The notes below the pieces were generated by a model, which was not told the DNA's origin, ran no database searches, and saw only the letters and a program-made list of their open reading frames with translations. Both the position numbers and the translations under genes were made by a program. A stretch of DNA of 64,000 nucleotides from assembly GCF_036320965.1 (NCBI RefSeq), contig NC_092264.1, forward strand, positions 13,686,775-13,750,774. Direction: 5' to 3'. Shown piece after piece: positions 48,598-60,420 of the stretch (within the stretch, counting starts at the first letter, position 1; each line of letters starts with the position of its first letter). The stretch is from Panulirus ornatus (taxonomy: Eukaryota > Arthropoda > Malacostraca > Decapoda > Palinuridae).

Positions 48598-49060
48598 AAA
48601 GTATGGTTGAGAGAGCTAAGGAGGGTGTGTTGAAATGGTTTCGACATACAGAATGAGTAAGGAAGTTGAAAAAGGGGATATATGTCAGAAGTCAAGGGGA
48701 CAAGGTGAAGGGGCAACAAAAAAGGAGATGAAAGGATGAAATGAATTAGATTTTGAGTACTTATGACCTGAACAGGCAGGCAGGTGAAAGGCATGCTCTG
48801 GATAGAGTGAACTGGAGTGATGTGGTATAGAGTGGGTGACAAGCTGGCAGTGGACTAAAGTAGGGCATGTGAAACAGCTGGTGGAAACCACAGAAACGTC
48901 TATGAGGCCTGGTTGTGGATAGGAGACTGTGGTTTTAGTGCATTACATATGACAGCCAGAGAATGGATGTGAGTAATGAGGCCTGTTTTTCATCTGTTCC
49001 TAGCATTAACTCACTGATATGGGAAACTGCAAACAGGTACGAAAAAAAAATTGTTATACA
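48598..49060 (+). mobile_element. Older LINE relative, 3' end
   Basis: C-terminal and 3' UTR similarity with many changes: atggttgagagagctaaggag, gaaatggtttcgacatac, gtgaactggagtgatgtgg, gcattacatatgacagcc and tgttcctagcattaactcac, then a short A run. Confidence 0.8.
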
Positions 49061-49468
49061 CAAAATAATATGTAAGCCACATGCTAAGCATTTTAGAAAG
49101 ACACTTATCCAGAAAATGTAGGAAATAAAGAATGCCACTAAAGCCAAAGAATGCCACTAAAGGAATATTTTACACATTCTGGAGATATGAGAATAATGAG
49201 GTGGCCAGATTATAAGTAGTCAGCAAAGCACAGGTTGCTGACTGACAGATGGCAGACCCAAGTGAGCTATGCCACTATCGTTGATTGGGTTATTAACAAA
49301 GGGTGGAAGTTATCAACCCCACCAGAAGGATTGGGGTTGGAGGATTCTGACCCCTGGAGATCAAAAGATCTTTCAGCTAGCAAGACAGATAGATCCTGGG
49401 GAGAAATAAAAATGCCTTGTATGTTTCAACTAAGTTCACTTTCTTTTAACAAATACTGAACAACTTGC
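49061..49468. other. Start of intron 3 (gene sense), unannotated
   Basis: Contains only the GC donor region at its right edge (49463-49468). Nothing else supported. Confidence 0.4.
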
Positions 49469-49590
49469 CTGTGATACAATGCTATGTGCTTCAAGGACCA
49501 TTTTTCTCTGGCTTGTTTACAAAGCTTATGCATCTCTTTCTCTGCCATCTCATTATATGCCTCATATTCAAGCCTCTCAACAATTTTCCC
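49469..49590 (-). CDS. MOCS2B: MOCS2B exon, central MoaE domain
   Basis: A 122-nt exon follows the acceptor tttttcag and encodes 40 residues plus two bases. It runs from [20 protein letters not shown] to [13 protein letters not shown], aligning with the LEYEAY...KHIAVFHRLG core of animal MOCS2B. The split Arg codon (AG + A) joins to the exon at 36316 to give HRLGLVPV, exactly the family motif. The donor reads CACAG|GCAAGT, a GC donor. The only nearby GT alternative, six bases on, gives phase 0 and would throw the next exon out of frame. Confidence 0.95.
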
Positions 49591-50039
49591 CTGAAAAATA
49601 ATGAATAAGAAAAACTGTTATCTGCCTAATCAAACTCTATAGTACAAAGTGCCTAGCTGCTTGCAACATTATACAACGAAAATATATAAAAGTTATGAAA
49701 ATCTGAAGCACTGTCATTAGGGAAGTGGGATAAAATATGTTTGAAAAATGGTAGTCTCCTCTCTCCAAAGCCACCATAACTCACTTTGTCCGCAAGGAAG
49801 CAAGCTGAATTTGAAATCTCATTTAGACAGATATTTCATAAGATTTCTGTTCCCATCTTAGCAGGGTAGCATTAGGAATAGATAAACAACCATCTCATTT
49901 GAATACATCCACTTTCTAGCTACCATGTATAATCAGTCACACCCATGATCTATCATCAATACATCACTCCATGGCTTACCCTCAATGCTTGATATGCACT
50001 GATTTCAGCCTATTCACAGCGAACTGACCCTCACATACA
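49591..50039. other. End of intron 2 (gene sense), partly old LINE 3' UTR
   Basis: The acceptor tract adjoins the exon at 49590. About 49845-50035 has weak LINE 3' UTR traces in antisense (cccatcttagcagggtagc, ccatggcttaccctcaatgc). Confidence 0.45.
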
Positions 50040-50130
50040 CATCAATCCAACCCTTTCTATATTTATATATTTATTTATTCATTATACTTTGTCAATCCAA
50101 CCCTTTCTATATTTATATATTCATTTATTC
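50040..50130. repeat. Direct duplication of about 50 bp beside a LINE
   Basis: tcaatccaaccctttctata starts at 50042 and again at 50094. The first copy ends in attatactttg, the start of an antisense LINE tail; the second runs into the LINE at 50131. The sequence ttcattatactttgtc also begins the antisense LINE at 52410. Confidence 0.8.
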
Positions 50131-52400
50131 AAGAGGTGAAAAAGAGGGCAAATGAGAGTTGGGGTGAGAGAGTATCATTAAATTTTAGGGAGAATAAAAA
50201 GATGTTTTGGAAGGAGGTAAATAAAGTGCTTAAGACAAGGGAACAAATGGGAACTTCAGTGAAGGGGGCTAATGGGGAGGTGATAACAAGTAGTGGTGAT
50301 GTGAGAAGGAGATGAAGTGAGTATTTTGAAGGTCTGTTAAATGTGTTTGATGATAGAGTGGCAGATATAGGGTGTTTTGGTCGAGGTGATGTGCAAAGTG
50401 AGAGGGTTAGGGAAAATGATTTGGTAAACAGGGAAGAGGTACTAAAAGCTTTGCGGAAGATGAAAGACAGCAAGGCAGTGGGTTTGGATGGTATTGCAGT
50501 GGAATTTATTAAAAAAGGGGGTGACTGTATTGTTGACTGGTTGGTAAGGTTATTTAATGTATGTATGACTCATGGTGAGGTGCCTGAGGATTGACGGAAT
50601 GCTTGCATAGTGCCATTGTACAAAGGCAAAGGGGATAAAAGTGAGTGCTCAAATTACAGAGGTATAAGTTTGTTGAGTATTCCTGGGAAATTATATGGGA
50701 GGGTATTGATTGAGAGGGTGAAGGCATGTACATAGCATCAGATTGGGGAAGAGCAGAGTGGTTTCAGAAGTGGTAGAGGATGTGTGGATCAGGTGTTTGC
50801 TTTGAAGAATGTATGTGAGAAATACTTAGAAAAGCAAATGGATTTGTATGTAGCATTTATGGATCTGGAGAAGGCATATGATAGAGTTGATAGAGATGCT
50901 CTGTGGAAGGTATTAAGAATATATGGTGTGGGAGGCAAGTTGTTAGAAGCATTGAAAAGTTTTTATCGAGGATGTAAGGCATGTGTATGTGTAGGAAGAG
51001 AGGAAAGTGATTGGTTCTCATTGAATGTAGGTTTGCGGCAGGGGTGCATGATGTCTCCATGGTTGTTTAATTTGTTCATGGATGGGGTTGTTAGGGAGGT
51101 AAATGCAAGAGTTTTGGAAAGAGGGGCAAGTATGCAGTCTGTTATGGATGAGAGAGCTTGGGAAGTGAGTCAGTTGTTGTTCGCTGATGATACAGCGCTG
51201 GTGGCTGATTCGTGTGAGAAACTGCAGAAGCTGGTGACTGAGTTTGGTAAAGTGTGTGAAAGAAGAAAGCTGAGAGTAAATGTGAATAAGAGCAAGGTTT
51301 TTAGGTACAGTAGGGTTGAGGGACAAGTCAATTGGGAGGTAAGTTTGAATGGAGAAAAACTGGAGGAAGTGAAGTGTTTTAAATATCTGGGAGTGGATTT
51401 GGCAGTGGATGGAACCAATGGTGCGGAAGTGAATCATAGGGTGGGGGAGGGGGCAAAAGTTCTGGGAGCGCTGAAGACTGTGTGGAAGTCGAGAACATTA
51501 TCTCGGAAAGCAAAAATGGGTATGTTTGAAGGAATAGTGGTTCCAACAATGTTATATGGTTGCGAGGCGTGGGCTATGGATAGAATTGTGCGGAGGAGGG
51601 TGGATGTGATGGAAATGAGATGTTTGAGGACAATATGTGGTGTGAGGTGGTTTGATCGAGTAAGTAATAATAGGGTAAGAGAGATGTGTGGTAATAAAAA
51701 GAGTGTGGCAGAGACAGCAGAAGAGGGTGTTTTAAAATGGTTTGGTCACATGGAAAGAATGAGTGAGGAAAGATTGACCAAGAGGATATATGTGTCAGAG
51801 GTGGAGAGAACGAGAAGTGGGAGACCAAATAGGAGGTGGAAAGATTGAGTGAAAAAGATTTTTAGTGATCAGGGCCTGAACATGCAGGAGGGTGAAAGAT
51901 GTGCAAAGAATAGAGTGAATTGGAACGATGTGGTACACCAGGGTTGACGTGCTGTCAATGGATTGAACCAGGGCATGTGAAGCATCTGGTGTAAACCATG
52001 GAAAGTTCTGTGGGGCCTGGTTGTGGAAAGGGAGCTGTGGTTTCGGTGCATTATTACATGACAGCTAGAGACTGAGTGTGAACGAAAGTGGCCTTTGTTG
52101 TCTTTTCCTAGCGCTACCTCGTGCACATTTGGGGGAGGGGGTGGTTATTTCATGTGTGGCGTGGTGGCGATGGGAATTAATAAAGGCAGACAGTATGAAT
52201 TATGTACATGTGTATATAAGTATATGTCTGTGTGTGTATATATATGTATACGTTGAGATGTATAGGTATGTATATTTGCGTGTGTGGACGTGTATGTATA
52301 TACCTGTGTATGTGGGTGGTTGGGCCATTCTTTCGTCTGTTTCCTTGCACTACCTCGCTAATGTGGGAGACAGTGACAAAGCAAGCAAAATAAATAAATA
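50131..52400 (+). mobile_element. LINE copy, subfamily B, 5'-truncated, decayed
   Basis: Starts in the EN-RT linker at aagaggtgaaaaagaggg. In-frame stops occur at about 50314, 50593 and 50732; the RT is then open from 50784 to 51848 with MDLEKAYDRVD, GLRQGCMMSPW, MQSVMDERAWEVS, FADDTAL and VNHRVGEG (B markers). A codon pair is lost near RTRSGRP. The long B-type 3' UTR follows, with an aaataaataaat tail. Confidence 0.92.
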
Positions 52401-52409
52401 AATAAATAT

Positions 52410-52978
52410 TATTCATTATACTTTGTCGCTGTCTCCCGCGTTCGCGAGGTAGCGCAAGGAAACAGACGAAAGAATGGCCCAACCCACCTACATACCCATG
52501 TATATACATACACATCCACACACGCACATATACATATCTATACATCTCAACGTATACATATATATACACACACAGACATATACATATATACACATGTACA
52601 TAATTCATAGCCTGCCCTTATTCATTCCCGTAGCCTCCCCCCACACATGAAATGACAACCCCCTCCCCCTGCATGTGCACAAGGTAGCAGCTAGGAAAAG
52701 ACAACAAGGGCCACATTTGTTCACACACAGTCTCTAGCTGTCATGTATAATGCACCAAAACCACAGCTCCCTTTCCACATCCAGGCCCCCACAAAACTTT
52801 CCATTGTTTACCCCAGACGCTTCACATGCCCTGGTTCAATCCATTGACAGCACGTCCACCCCAGTATACCACATCATTCAAATTCACTCTATTCCTTGCA
52901 CGCTTTTCACCCTCCTGCATGTTAAGGCCCTGATCCCTCAGAATCTTTTTCACTCCATCTTTCCACCTCCAATTTGGT
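52410..52978 (-). mobile_element. LINE 3' end, subfamily B
   Basis: An antisense B-type 3' UTR (52420-52850), then the last codons up to caatttggtgtgccctcc, where homology stops. It stands tail-to-tail with the preceding copy. Confidence 0.9.
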
Positions 52979-52981
52979 GTG

Positions 52982-53066
52982 CCCTCCTTAATGTTCATGT
53001 CCCATACCTCAAAGTCTCCTTTGTCCTCCTTAACGTTCATGTCCCATACCTCAAAGTCTCCTTTGC
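52982..53066. repeat. Two tandem 45-bp units
   Basis: cctccttaa(t/c)gttcatgtcc followed by catacctcaaagtctccttt occurs twice in a row, with one difference. Confidence 0.9.
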
Positions 53067-53345
53067 TCTATCCTCGCGTATCCTCCTTGGTCTACCAATC
53101 CTCAGACCATTTCATCACACCCTGGCAAGACCCCTCGGTCAGCCTACAGTTTATTATTTTCATGCCTTTTTCTGTTACCGTCATTTCTTAGATGACACAT
53201 CCCCACCCCTTATGCCTTATACTGTCCTCAACTATTCACTTTCCCGCACTATTCATATCCCCTGTATTTAAAGCCCATGACTTGCATCCATGCAACGCCA
53301 TCAGGACTCCTGTATCTTCAAATATGCCCATCCATGACCTCTAGA
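53066..53345 (-). mobile_element. Decayed C-terminal RT region, second LINE family
   Basis: Antisense: cttgcatccatgcaacgcc, gactcctgtatcttcaaatatgcc and aaagcccatgactt fit the FEDTGV, MALHGCKSWAL segment, the position of GCEAW in the young LINE. Heavily mutated. Confidence 0.5.
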
Positions 53346-53723
53346 GTATCTGAATTCTACCACCTGAGTAGGGTAACATAAAAACAGCAATTGATTTGTC
53401 TCCTATAACTGCCCTCCTCCCCACCACTTCCAGCATAGTGCAGAAAACAGACAATAAACAGCACACTAGTATTTGGTGATCAGTGACAATCACAGAAGTT
53501 GCTACATCCCCCATTCACTACACCTAATACATGGTCATGCACCAATACCACCTTTTCAAAACTTATCATAAGAAAACTCATCCATGATAAAGAGTAACAA
53601 GAAAATGGAGAGCCCACTAATTTATAAAGTGATTCAGCAGATAGCAAATAAGAATTACTTGACAACCTGAGTTTGCAGTTCTATTTTTTGCTATTCTATT
53701 GCACACCTCACTACCTCCATTAC
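53341..53723. other. Intron sequence, unannotated
   Basis: AT-rich; nothing supported. Confidence 0.35.
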
Positions 53724-54030
53724 ACTAATACCACTATATCTCATACAATAATATTTCAAACCTTTTCCGTTATTTATATGTCTTATCATTCCATCCACCT
53801 ATTCCTAATGAACTGTACCTCCATTCACATTATCACGCTTTAGTGCATAATACAACAAACCTCTGCACCTTATTAAGCTAATACCACAAAATCTTGCACA
53901 ATAATATTCTAAACCTTTTCCTTTATTTATAGGTCTTATCACTTCATCCATCTCTTCCTACAGGACTGTACCTCTAGTCATATTATTACATTTTAGTGCA
54001 TAATACAACAATCCTCTGCACCACCTACAC
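53724..54030. repeat. Diverged 154-bp tandem duplication
   Basis: ctaataccac at 53724 and again at 53878 begin two parallel copies that share aataatatt, aaaccttttcc, tagtgcataatacaaca and cctctgcacc, with about 15-20% differences by eye. Much older than the duplication at 841-1212. Confidence 0.85.
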
Positions 54031-54326
54031 CAATTTCAGCATCTCCTTGGTTACATGATCCAATTCATTAGCCTTCACAAATTCTACTTTTTTGCACTTT
54101 CCAAATACATCACTCATTTCTGTATGCAATTTTTATCTTTCCTTTCCAAATAATATGTAAAAATTTTCACTTCAGTTCCTTGCAATGTTCATCAAACTGC
54201 CTAATAATCCACTTCTCTACTGGTGTTGCTTGGTTCTCACATAATATTGTACTCTTCAGATATCTTATGTTTTACACGGTGAGAAGACTGGATGTCCCTA
54301 GCAATAAGTATGGATATATCTCTTTT

Positions 54327-55473
54327 TCTCCTTCCCAAGCTCACTTACTCTCACCACCCTCTTCACCCCAACATTCACTCTTCTTTTCTGAAAACCCATA
54401 CAAATCTTCACCTTAGCCTCCACAAGATAATGATCAGACATCCCTCCAGTTGCATCTCTCAGCACATTAACATCCAAAAGTCTCTCTTTCGCACGCCTGT
54501 CAATTAACACGTAATCCAATAACGCTCTCTGGCCATCTCTCCTACTTACATACGTATACTTACGTATATCTCGCTTTTTAAACCAGGTATTCCCAATCAC
54601 CAGTCCTTTTTCAGCACATAGGTACAGTAGGATTGAGGGTCAAGTCAACTGGGAGGTAAGTTTGAATGGAGAAAAACTGGAGGAAGTAAAGTGTTTTAGA
54701 TATCTGGGAGTGGATCTGGCAGCGGATGGAACCATGGAAGCAGAAGCAGATCATAGGGTGGGGGGAGGGGGCGAAAATCCTGGGAGCCTTGAAGAATGTG
54801 TGGGAGTCGAGAACATTATCTCAGAAAGCAAAAATGGGTATGTTTGAAGGAATAGTGGTTCCAACAATGTTGTATGGTTGCGAGGCGTGGGCTATGGATA
54901 GAGTTGTGCACAGGAGGGTGGATGTGCTGGAAATGAGATGTTTGAGGACAATGTGTGGTGTGAGGTGGTTTGATCGAGTAAGTAACGTAAGGGTAAGAGA
55001 GATGTGTGGAAATAAAAAGAGCGTGGTTGAGAGAGCAGAAGAGGGTGTTTTGAAATGGTTTGGGCACATGAGAGAATGAGTGAGGAAAGATTGACCAAGA
55101 GGATATATGTGTCGGAGGTGGAGGGAACGAGGAGAAGTGGGAGACCAAATTGGAGGTGGAAAGATGGAGTGAAAAAGATTTTGTGTGATCGGGGCCTGAA
55201 CATGCAGGAGGGTGAAAGGAGGGCAAAGAATAGAGTGAATTGGATCGATGTGGTATACCGGGGTTGACGTGCTGTCAGTGGATTGAATCAGGGCATGTGA
55301 AGCGTCTGGGGTAAACCATGGAAAGCTGTGTAGGTATGTATATTTGCGTGTGTGGACGTGTATGTATATACATGTGTATGGGGGTGGGTTGGGCCATTTC
55401 TTTCGTCTGTTTCCTTGCGCTACCTCACAAACGCGGGAGACAGCGACAAAGCAAAAAAAAAAAAAAAATCTTT
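54327..55473 (+). mobile_element. LINE copy, subfamily A, 5'-inverted (twin-primed) with internal deletion
   Basis: The left 295 bp (54327-54621) are EN in antisense (WFKKRDIRKYTYVSRRDGQ, GGMSDHYLVEA, VRVSELGKE). At 54622 the orientation switches to sense at ggtacagtaggattgagg and runs through the RT C-terminal part to an A-type 3' UTR and poly(A). The junction has no linker. The 3' piece has a G insertion near 54762 and loses two bases near 55070. Flanks atctcttttt (54318) and atctttttt (55470) may be a worn target duplication. Confidence 0.9.
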
Positions 55474-55621
55474 TTTAATTAAAGACAGGTTGCGGTGTAG
55501 AAGCCATCAAATGTTATGCCTGATTCAGATGTACTCTATCTAAAACAGCATCTTCCTTTTCTGTATTAATTCATATGCCTGCACACTAATGAAAAAGTAC
55601 CTTACAAAAAAATTGCTGTAC

Positions 55622-55751
55622 CTGGAAGTTGTCACGTGTAGTTCCAACAAAGAGACTTATAGCACCACAGGAGGGGTCAGTGATAAGTGATGTAACTTCC
55701 TCCACTGACAAAGCATCCTGGGTTAACTTAAAGTAGTCCATGGTATTTAAC
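55622..55751 (-). CDS. MOCS2B: MOCS2A stop plus MOCS2B first coding exon (bicistronic junction)
   Basis: The exon follows the acceptor ttttctgcag and begins GT-TAA-ATACC-ATG. The first two bases complete the second C-terminal Gly codon of MOCS2A, TAA (55749-55747) stops it, and five bases later the MOCS2B ATG (55741-55739) sits in a strong context (ACCATGG). The next 40 codons are the N-terminus of the MoaE-type large catalytic subunit, MDYFKLTQDALSVEEVTSLI then CGAISLFVGTTRDNFQ; the GTTRDNF segment is a family hallmark. The donor is CAG|GTACAG, phase 0. Reinitiation after the MOCS2A stop or leaky scanning past its ATG could produce MOCS2B. Drosophila Mocs2 is also dicistronic, whereas in human the two frames overlap. 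Confidence 0.95.
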
Positions 55752-55788
55752 CTGCAGAAAACAATTAGGATAGACATTTTTGCAAGGA

Positions 55789-55858
55789 CTTTTTATTACT
55801 ATTTGTCTTACACCTCTGACCTGACTTTTTATTACTATTTGTCTTACATCTCTGACCA
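55789..55858. repeat. Two tandem units of about 35 bp
   Basis: tttttattactatttgtctta plus ca(c/t)ctctgacc occurs twice, 38-91 nt upstream (gene sense) of the acceptor of the MOCS2A/B junction exon. Confidence 0.9.
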
Positions 55859-55870
55859 ATACTACTTGGT

Positions 55871-56407
55871 ATCCTATATGACAACTTTTAAAGAAGTATA
55901 GAAATATAAGATGCAAATCATCAGATAAAATTCCCTTAGACATTCAAATGATTTAAAAAAAAAAAGTACAAAGAAAGGTTTTACTAAGAGCATCCACATG
56001 GCAACTCAGTTCAATAATTCTATCATGCATGCTAGCAGTATCAGCTAAACTTCAAAAAATTTCTTCTCACATCTATGCTTATTACTCCTAAGGTCTCAAA
56101 ATGCTTCTGAAGTATATCTTTAACCATGAAACTGGCATACATCTGAGATGACAATCACCCAGTGTGAAAAAACTTGTAAAATATCCCTAAATCATATGTT
56201 ATAGAAGAAAATACATAAAAAAGTAGTATACTTTCCTCAATATTAGTATAGGAGTGTATTGAGTTGATAGGGGAGGGCTTTAGCTAGCAGCATGGATGCT
56301 CTGTTTGTGCAAGTATATCATGATGAAGGGTATGTGAAGTGATTTATATCTTCATACACTTAAACACATTTCACACTTCATAGTTTTCTCTCCATCATTG
56401 ATTTTAC
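55871..56407. other. Intron 1 sequence, unannotated
   Basis: AT-rich; nothing supported. Confidence 0.35.
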
Positions 56408-56615
56408 ACATTCTTTTTTTTTTTTCAAACTATTCACCACTTCCCGCATCAGCAAGGTAGCGTTAAGAACAGAGGACTGGGCCTCTGAGGGAACATCCTC
56501 ACCTGGCCCCCTTCTCTGTTCCTTCTTTTGGAAAATTAAAAAAAAAAAAAAAAGAGGTGAGGATTTCCATCCCCCCGCTCCCTCCCCTTTTAGTCGCCTT
56601 CTACGACACATCTAA
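56408..56615 (-). mobile_element. Short non-autonomous LINE-derived element, full-length-like
   Basis: In antisense: poly(T), a tail block (cacttcccgcatcagcaaggtagcg), a body (agaacagaggactgggcctc, tgttccttcttttggaaaat), an A run, and the head (ccgctccctccccttttagtcgccttctacgacac). The head matches the LINE 5' UTR (gtgtcgtagaaggcgacta, gaaatcctcccctcctt); the tail resembles the LINE end. It has no coding capacity. Confidence 0.85.
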
Positions 56616-59549
56616 TGCATATAATTCTTATATATGTACATATTTCTTTTACACTATACTCATTATTTACATATTTAAGTGTAGAGATAACTTTATTTCC
56701 ATCAAAGTTTAAACACAAATACAAGGAAAACTAGTTATTTTATTATACAACTGTCTACAATACAGCAGTTGCCATATAAATCTGGCTTCCTGCACTCATG
56801 GTGTAATTTATGGGTAACTTTAATGTGTGAAATTTTTTTCCAGCTGTGTTGTTATGTTATATATAACATTCATGAATAAGATATGGAGTCTTACATTAGC
56901 TGGAAATGTGAAACTGCCACCAAAATCTTTGACAGTCTACTGGCACATCAAAGGCTGCACAGCAGACCAGCAATTTGGCATCCCACAGGGCAAGGGTTAA
57001 ATTTTACTTGCATTTCATGCACTTCAATACAATACATATGTGACTGATATACAGCAGGAACATATGTTGATAAAGGGCATGAAAGTGCAACAAAATATCT
57101 TCCAAGGAGGGTCACTGATATCAAATTTGTGAATTCTTCTGAGTTCTGAATTATGGACCAGGGGGAAAAAGAATGCACAACTGTGTGTTAAATGCAAACT
57201 AATACACTGGGGAATGTCATACTCATATTGCTCTTAACAAAGATCAAGGTTGAATGAACACAAAGCCACATTAGAATGATTACATAGAAAAATTATCACA
57301 CAAGGTAATAAAATAACATGAAATGTTAAGGCATACTTAACTATCTTGTAATGATGCAATGAAACAAAACTAAAATTCACAACAGAAGATATATTAAATA
57401 CACGAAGAAAACATTTGTAACTCCATGGGACAAGACATTGAAAGATCAAATGAGAGATCAAGAAGTCTTGTAATGTTGAGCTGAGTGCAGCAGGTGAAGC
57501 ATGGAATGAGAACCATAAGAATAAAAAGGAGAAAGTGTAGTCAAATGAGAAGTGTACAGCCCTTCAGATGATGAAAGCAAGAGAGTTAGAATGCAGATAA
57601 AAAGAGAATATAAAAGAAAATACAATGCTGTAGGCATATGCCAAAAGATATTGAGAAAGAAAATGCATGAAGAGCTTCTATAGAGATATATCTGTTTTGG
57701 TATAACATACAGAAGCAAAGAGTAGGAAATCAGAAACTAAAGAAAATATAAATCGTCAGCAAAGTGCATCGATGTAAGAACTCAGCATTGGAGGTGAACA
57801 AAAATGGAGGACATAGTTTGAGAATTTGACGAATGCTTTGAAAATGTTCATTTCACTAATCAACTTGATGGAAGATCTTGATAATATTAACCCTAACCTG
57901 GGACAAACTTATTCAGGAACACTGAAAGTCAGACAGTCTAACTTGATCCCGAGAAACCACTTGTCCTTTGTCTAAATCAGCCTAGTTTGGAATCATGTGA
58001 TAACATTCACTGACAGAAGTTAAGTACACAACATACCATTACAAGTCCTTCAGTTTTCAAACATAATGTAAAACATTATACGTATGCTGTATCACCATCA
58101 CTTGTGTGGCATAACAAACAGCCAAATCTAAGTAAACTGCTTTTCTACTGTAATTCAATACTGAAAACATTTATCTGCAGTAATTATTTCTAGCAATTCT
58201 AAAAGATTTCATTGTCTTTAATACACTTTGTGCTACAAACAGTTCATATGGTATACAAAGATTATGGTGCTGTTAGCAAGAGCAATAAAAATGTAAGCTT
58301 GCAGAGCAATATGCATGCACAATATATGGCTGATTTACAACTTTGTTTTCATGGAATGGCTTCAATTTCATATTGTTACCTTTAGTCTGCAAACAGGGAC
58401 TTGTTAAGAGGGGTTTTTGAACCTTACCCCCAACAAAATTACTTTGTAAGTGTTGGAATTAAATTTCACAGGGGGGGGAAAACATCAACTGATTATTTCT
58501 TAGGAAACTTTTCCCTTCTTTGTGTCAATATCCAGCTGCCTTATCATATCATTAGTAGCCTATAGAGGTCTCTTCCATTGCTAAATGCATGCCATCGACC
58601 TGCAGGTCATGAATTCACAGAGATTCCATGGAAAATACATAGACTGTTGGATGCCTTATGTCAGTTGAGATGATGCTTATTATCTGTGTCAGTCTGCAAG
58701 GAAAGTTAAGAGGAAAAAACAGATATTTACAGAAATAAGTGACTAAGAGAGTAATTTTCGGGAGACTGAGCAAGAAGGAGGGCTGCCTGCATTGGAGATA
58801 TTCTCGCTAACTTCTTGGTAGTGGAAGAAATTATGCAACATGTGACATTTTCTATATATGTAATCCTTGGATGATGGGAGGGCTTTGGTAACAACTGATA
58901 GATAGAGAGCAAGATTACTTCCAAAGAATCAGTATCTCCAATATCCTTCCCACACATACCAACACTTGCTGTCCTCACACCTACTTGTAGTATAGTGTGA
59001 TGTGTAATATTTCTAGAGAGATTCATGTTATTCACTACTAATAATATGCCTGTAGATGACATGGGTAGAGTGTGAAATTAATTTCATGATAAAGAAAAAA
59101 TCAAATCCTTCAATGTCCTCCCTACACTTACCAACACTGATTGGTATAATATTACTATATGATATTATATGGAAGGTATAATATTATTATATATATATTC
59201 GTGTTATTTACCATCAACCCCGGCCAACCACTTGATATGCGAGTACAGTGAGAAAACACACTCAACAGAAGGAAAGAAAAATCGTGTCTTCAACACCCTT
59301 CTCCGCCACTGCTTCAGCAGTGGACCAAGTCAACACATGATACACTCTTTTAACTAAAGATAAAATACAGACATAACACATGTTCACATGTATGTATACA
59401 ACAAAAATCCGGTATCTTCATAGTATTCATACAATATATGTAGAACCTGTGTTATGTTTGTATTTTTTAAGACATAACACTGCTTATGTATACAAAAAAA
59501 AATCTTTGTTGTATGCATACAATGTATGTGAACTTTTGTTATTTCTATG
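56616..59549. other. Intron 1 sequence, unannotated
   Basis: AT-rich, low in recognisable repeats. Short frames only. I see no exon or element I can support in nearly 3 kb. Confidence 0.4.
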
Positions 59550-59775
59550 ATACTGGGGGTCAACATGCTGTCAATGGATGAACTAGAGTATGTGAAGCAT
59601 CTGGAGTAAACCATGGAAATTTCTGAGGGGCATGGTTGTGGACAGGAAGCTGTGGTTTCATTCCATTACATATGACAGCTAGAGAATGAATTTGAGTAGA
59701 TATGGCCTTTCTTCATATGTTCCTGGCATTACCTTGCTAACACAGAAAACGGCAATCAAATAGGGAATTTTTTTT
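59550..59775 (+). mobile_element. Old solo LINE 3' UTR (B-like)
   Basis: Begins at actgggggtcaacatgctgtc and continues through gtgaagcatctggagtaaacc, cattacatatgacagctag and tgttcctggcattaccttgc. The coding region is absent. Confidence 0.8.
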
Positions 59776-59904
59776 CAAAATAACTAAGATACTGCCATAC
59801 TTGTACGAGATGTTATCAGAAAGTTATAAGACTACAACCTTTCGGGTAATGTTCAATATGAATTTGTACAGAGTGGTGAGATAGTAAACTAGGCCTTTTA
59901 TAAA

Positions 59905-60290
59905 GAGCGTCTGATTCAAGTGAGGAATAAAGTCAAAGATATCACCACCAGCTGTCTGAAAATGGTCAATAGTTTCTGTATTTGTGACAATGCTCCACAC
60001 ACTGCCATCTCCATTCAAGAAATTTTGGCTAAAACATACTTTTCTGTTAAGCCACATCCTCCATATTACCTGACCTCACCCCATGTGATTTTTTTCTGTT
60101 CCCAAAAGTCAAAATGAAGCCAAAAGATAGAAAATTGGATGACAATCCAACCATCCATATTAATGTGAAAGCAGAACTTGATCAGTTCACAGCTGAGGAC
60201 TTACAGCATTGCTTCCAAAACTGGCAAAAACACTGGGACACTTACAGAATATCAGAGGGAGATTATTCTGAAAAATACTATTTATAAAGA
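59905..60290 (+). pseudogene. Mariner-type transposase relic (3' part)
   Basis: With small frame breaks the sequence reads DNAPHTAISIQEILAK, VKPHPPYYLTSPHVIFF, then LDDNPTIHIN and LQHCFQNWQKHWDTYRISEG. This is the DNAPAHTA...PHPPYSPDLAPCDFFLF...W..R(C)I...G order of mariner transposases. The PDLAPCD core is altered (LTSPHV), so the catalytic third acidic residue region is degraded. The 5' part of the gene is not seen. Confidence 0.85.
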
Positions 60291-60420
60291 TACTGAACAT
60301 GCTATTCTGTAAAATATCAGCTAAGTCTTACAGCTTCTTGATCATATCTATTACTAACTGCCTTGCTGAGTAACTGGAAATATACACAGTTAATAACTGT
60401 ACAGAAGCACTACAACATAC

